Below, one piece after another: positions 61,270 through 64,000 of a DNA stretch of 64,000 nt (the stretch's first letter is position 1; each line of letters starts with the position of its first letter). Below the pieces are notes generated by a model. The model was not told the DNA's origin. It did no database searches and worked only from the letters and a program-made list of their open reading frames with translations. Source of the stretch: Sympetrum striolatum (Eukaryota; Arthropoda; Insecta; Odonata; Libellulidae); assembly GCA_947579665.1 (NCBI GenBank), contig OX388344.1, forward strand, positions 13,200,346 to 13,264,345. Reading direction: 5' to 3'. A program made the position numbers and the translations under genes.

Positions 61270-63560
61270 AATTCTGGTGGTAGGTACAATTATTGTTGAT
61301 ACTAAATAAGCATTCGTTTTGCGCTATCATTGCAAATAAGTGAGATATAAGCGTTTGAAAATTTGAAAAATCGCAAATTTAAAATTGCTCAAAATCGATC
61401 CCCATTAATTCTGGTGGTAGGTATAATTATTGTTGATACTAAATAAGCATTCGTTTTGCGCTATCATTGCAAATAAGCGAGATATAAGCGTTTGAAAATT
61501 TGAAAAATCGCAAATTTAAAATTGCTCAAAATCGATCCCGATTAATTCTGGTGGTAGGTATAATTATTGTTGATACTAAATAAGCATTCGTTTTGCGCTA
61601 TCATTGCAAATAAGCGAGATATAAGCGTTTGAAAATTTGAAAAATCGCAAATTTAAAATTGCTCAAAATCGATCCCTATTAATTCTGGTGGTAGGTATAA
61701 TTATTGTTGATACTAAATTAGCATTCGTTTTACGCTATCATTGCAAATAAGCGAGATATAAGTGTTTGAAAATTTGAAAAATCGCAAATTTAAAATTGCT
61801 CAAAATCGATCCCCATTATTCCGGTGGTAGGTATAATTATTGTTGATACTAAATAAGCATTCGTTTTGCGCTATCATTGCAAATAAGGGAGATATAAGCG
61901 TTTGAAAATTTGAGAAATCGCAAATTTAAAATTGCTCAAAATCGATCCTTATTAATTCTGGTGGTAGGTATAATTTAGTGTTGATACTAAATAAGCATTC
62001 GTTTTGCGCTATCATTGCAAATAAGCGAGATATAAGCGATTGAAAATTTGAAAAATCGCAAATTTAAAATTGCTCAAAATCGATCCATATTAATTCTGGT
62101 GGTAGGTATAATTATTGTTGATACTAAATAAGCATTCGTTTTGCGCTATCATTGAAAATAAGCGAGATATAAGCGTTTGAAAATTTGAAAAATCGCAAAT
62201 TTAAAATGCTCAAAATCGATCCCCATTAATTCTGGTGGTAGGTATAATTATTGTTGATACTAAATAAGCATTTGCATTGCGCTATCATTGCAAATAAGCG
62301 AGATATAAACGTTTAAAAATTTGAAAAATCGCAAATTTAAAATTGCTCAAAATCGATCCCAATTAATTCTGGTGGTAGGTATAATTATTGTTGATACTAA
62401 ATAGGCATTCGTTTTGCGCTATCATTGCAAATAAGCGAGATATAAGCGTTTGAAAATTTGAAAAATCGCAAATTTAAAACTGCTCAAAATGGATCCATAT
62501 TAATTCTGGTGGTAGGTATAATTATTGTTGATACTAAATAAGCATTCATTTTGCGCTATCATTGCAAATAAGCGAGATATAAGCGTTTGAAAATTTGAAA
62601 AATCGCAAATTTAAAATTGCTCAAAATCGATCCCCATTAATTCTGGTGGTAGGTATAATTATTGTTGATACTAAATAGGCATTCGTTTTGCGCTATCATT
62701 GCAAATAAGCGAGATATAAGCGTTTGAAAATTTGAAAAATCGCAAATTTAAAATTGCTAAAAATCGATCCCCATTAATTCTGGTGGTAGGTATAATTATT
62801 GTTGATACTAAATAAGCATTCGTATTGCGCTATCATTGCAAATAAGCGAGATATAAGCGTTTAAAAATTTGAAAAATCGCAAATTTAAAATTGCTCAAAA
62901 TCGATCCCCATTAATTCTTGTGGTAGGTATAATTATTGTTGATACTAAATAAGCATTCGTTTTGCGCTATCATTGCAAATTAGCGAGATATAAGCGTTTG
63001 AAAATTTGAAAAATCGCAAATTTAAAATTGCTCAAAATCGATCCCCATTAATTCTGGTGGTAGGTATAATTATTGTCGATACTAAATAAGCATTCTTTTT
63101 GCGCTATCATTGCAAATAAGCGAGATATAAGCGTTTGAAAATTTGAAAAATCGCAAATTTAAAATTGCTCAAAATCGATCCCCATTATTCCGGTGGTAGG
63201 TATAATTATTGTTGATACTAAATAAGCATTCGTTTTGCGCTATCATTGCAAATAAGCGAGATATAAGCGTTTGAAAATTTGAAAAATCGCAAATTTAAAA
63301 TTGCTCAAAATCGATCCCTATTAATTCTGGTGGTAGGTACAATTATTGTTGATACTAAATAAGCATTCGTTTTGCGCTATCATTGCAAATAAGTGAGATA
63401 TAAGCGTTTGAAAATTTGAAAAATCGCAAATTTAAAATTGCTCAAAATCGATCCCCATTAATTCTGGTGGTAGGTATAATTATTGTTGATACTAAATAAG
63501 CATTCGTTTTGCGCTATCATTGCAAATAAGCGAGATATAAGCGTTTGAAAATTTGAAAAA
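61270..63560. repeat. Local 15-monomer echo (shift 2,053)
   Basis: GGTACAATTATTG (about 61,283 and 63,336) and AAATAAGTGAGAT (61,341 and 63,394 at TGAG) are each found only twice, both at a shift of 2,053 bp. The matching stretch is only a few hundred bases. A CCCCATTATTCCGGTGG unit is at 61,811 and 63,180, a different shift of 1,369, which points to a junction just before 63,200. Confidence 0.8.
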
Positions 63561-63689
63561 TCGCAAATTTAAAATTGCTCAAAATCGATCCCCATTAATT
63601 CTGGTGGTAGGTATAATTATTGTTGATACTAAATAAGCATTTGTATTGCGCTATCGTTGCAAATAAGCGAGATATAAGCGTTTGAAAAT

Positions 63690-64000
63690 TTGAAAAATCG
63701 CAAATTTAAAATGCTCAAAATCGATCCCCATTAATTCTGTTGGTAGGTATAATTATTGTTGATACTAAATAAGCATTCAATTTGCGCTATCATTGCAAAT
63801 AAGCGAGATATAAGCGTTTGAAAATTTGAAAAATCGCAAATTTAAAATTGCTCAAAATCGATCCCCATTAATTCTGGTGGTAGGTATAATTATTGTTGAT
63901 ACTAAATAGGCATTCGTTTTGCGCTATCATTGCAAATAAGCGAGATATAAGCGTTTGAAAATTTGAAAAATCGCAAATTTAAAATTGCTAAAAATCGATC
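63690..64000. repeat. Return to homogenised type at right edge (copy of 55.62 kb)
   Basis: The 136-bp AAATGCTC unit with CTGTTGG and CAATTTGC, then the AAATAGGC unit, then GCTAAAAATCG, match 55,620-55,930 at a shift of 8,072 bp. AAATGCTC together with CTGTTGG is a combination I saw only in these two places. The last unit is cut by the window end. Confidence 0.8.

Larger units (their letters stand above)
55900..63600. repeat. Less homogenised right part of the array
   Basis: Private single-unit changes are denser here than elsewhere: TTTGCAAATTTG (56,571), CGCAATTTTAAAATTG (56,587), GATCCGAATT (56,748), AAAAATATCAAATT (56,853), AAATAATTGAGAT (57,096), ATCGGAAAATTT (57,131), GAATAATCG (57,265), the 130-bp unit at 60,801, AAATTAGAAAAATC (61,222), CCCGATTAATT (61,538), TAATTTAGTGTTG (61,971), AAATAAGGGAG (61,881), AAAACTGCTC (62,476). 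Local structure is mostly plain 137-bp repetition with a short 2,053-bp echo. Confidence 0.75.
1..64000. repeat. 137-bp tandem satellite array, whole window
   Basis: The same 137-bp unit repeats head to tail without interruption. Unit starts (GAGATATAAG) fall at 1, 138, 275, 412, 549, 686, 823, 960 and so on to the last one at 63,942. That gives 467 complete units plus a partial one. All units lie in one orientation; I saw no inversion and no inserted unique DNA or mobile element. Most units are exactly 137 bp; common variants are 136 bp (AAATGCTC or CATTATTC forms), rare ones 138 bp, and one is 130 bp. Units differ from the consensus by only a few bases, mostly at recurrent diagnostic positions. 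A long homogeneous array of this kind is known from eukaryotic heterochromatin, including centromeres. The family and species are not recognised. There is no coding capacity. Confidence 0.99.

Noticed and set aside
1..64000. Open reading frames or a repetitive protein gene
   Set aside because: The monomer has stop codons on both strands in all frames, and 137 is not a multiple of three, so each unit shifts the frame and no frame can stay open for more than about three units. The consensus has no ATG on the + strand.
1..64000. CRISPR array
   Set aside because: The repeats are regular, but the entire 137-bp unit is conserved and there are no unique spacers between short repeats; no cas-like genes are present.
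1..64000. Alpha satellite or another named family
   Set aside because: The period is 137 bp, not 171, and I see no similarity to a monomer I could name with confidence. Several insect and plant satellites have lengths near this, but length alone is not evidence.

Overview
The whole window is one uninterrupted tandem satellite DNA array with a 137-bp repeat unit. Taking phase 1 at base 1, the window holds 467 complete monomers and a 59-bp partial monomer at the right end. The net length deficit of 38 bp against 467 x 137 matches the indels I could tally: about 29 one-base-short monomers of the 'AAATGCTC' kind, a few other -1 variants, one 130-bp monomer, and five +1 variants. Both edges fall inside the array, so it continues on both sides. 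I found no gene, RNA gene, transposon, CRISPR array, telomeric repeat or unique spacer. The monomer is AT-rich (about 31% GC in the copy I counted), has stop codons in every frame, and shifts frame by 2 from unit to unit.

This is the organisation of eukaryotic heterochromatin: centromeric, pericentromeric or other satellite blocks. I do not recognise the family and cannot name the species. The monomer has six CpG sites, more than its base composition predicts, so CpG is not strongly depleted.

Layered on the 137-bp period is a mosaic of higher-order and segmental duplications, all in register with the monomer. From left to right: a 'left-flavour' domain (about 1-3,580) marked by GTACTGC, CGATACTTA and TATAACTATT; a trimer duplication (3,580-4,400); a 'right-flavour' domain (to about 13,070) marked by GTATTGC, GTTTAAAA, AAATAGGC and the short AAATGCTC monomers; a second left-flavour copy (13,070-18,400; shift 12,460) carrying its own 17-monomer tandem duplication (shift 2,329) and a dimer duplication (shift 274); a second right-flavour copy (18,500-22,955; shift 13,694); 21- and 18-monomer units (22,400-30,000; shifts 2,875, 2,464, 5,339); a 37-monomer tandem duplication (28,930-38,370; shift 5,066); 20- and 17-monomer units (40,790-48,090; shifts 2,738 and 2,328); a 23-monomer tandem duplication (48,720-54,920; shift 3,150); and a less homogenised right part (about 55,900-63,600) richer in private mutations. 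Long-range copies also link distant parts (shifts 18,350, 19,584, 20,129, 35,190 and 40,257).

The copies differ by only a few bases over several kilobases, which implies recent unequal exchange, conversion or replication-based amplification. All identities are my reading by eye. An all-against-all alignment of monomers would be the decisive test of the unit boundaries.
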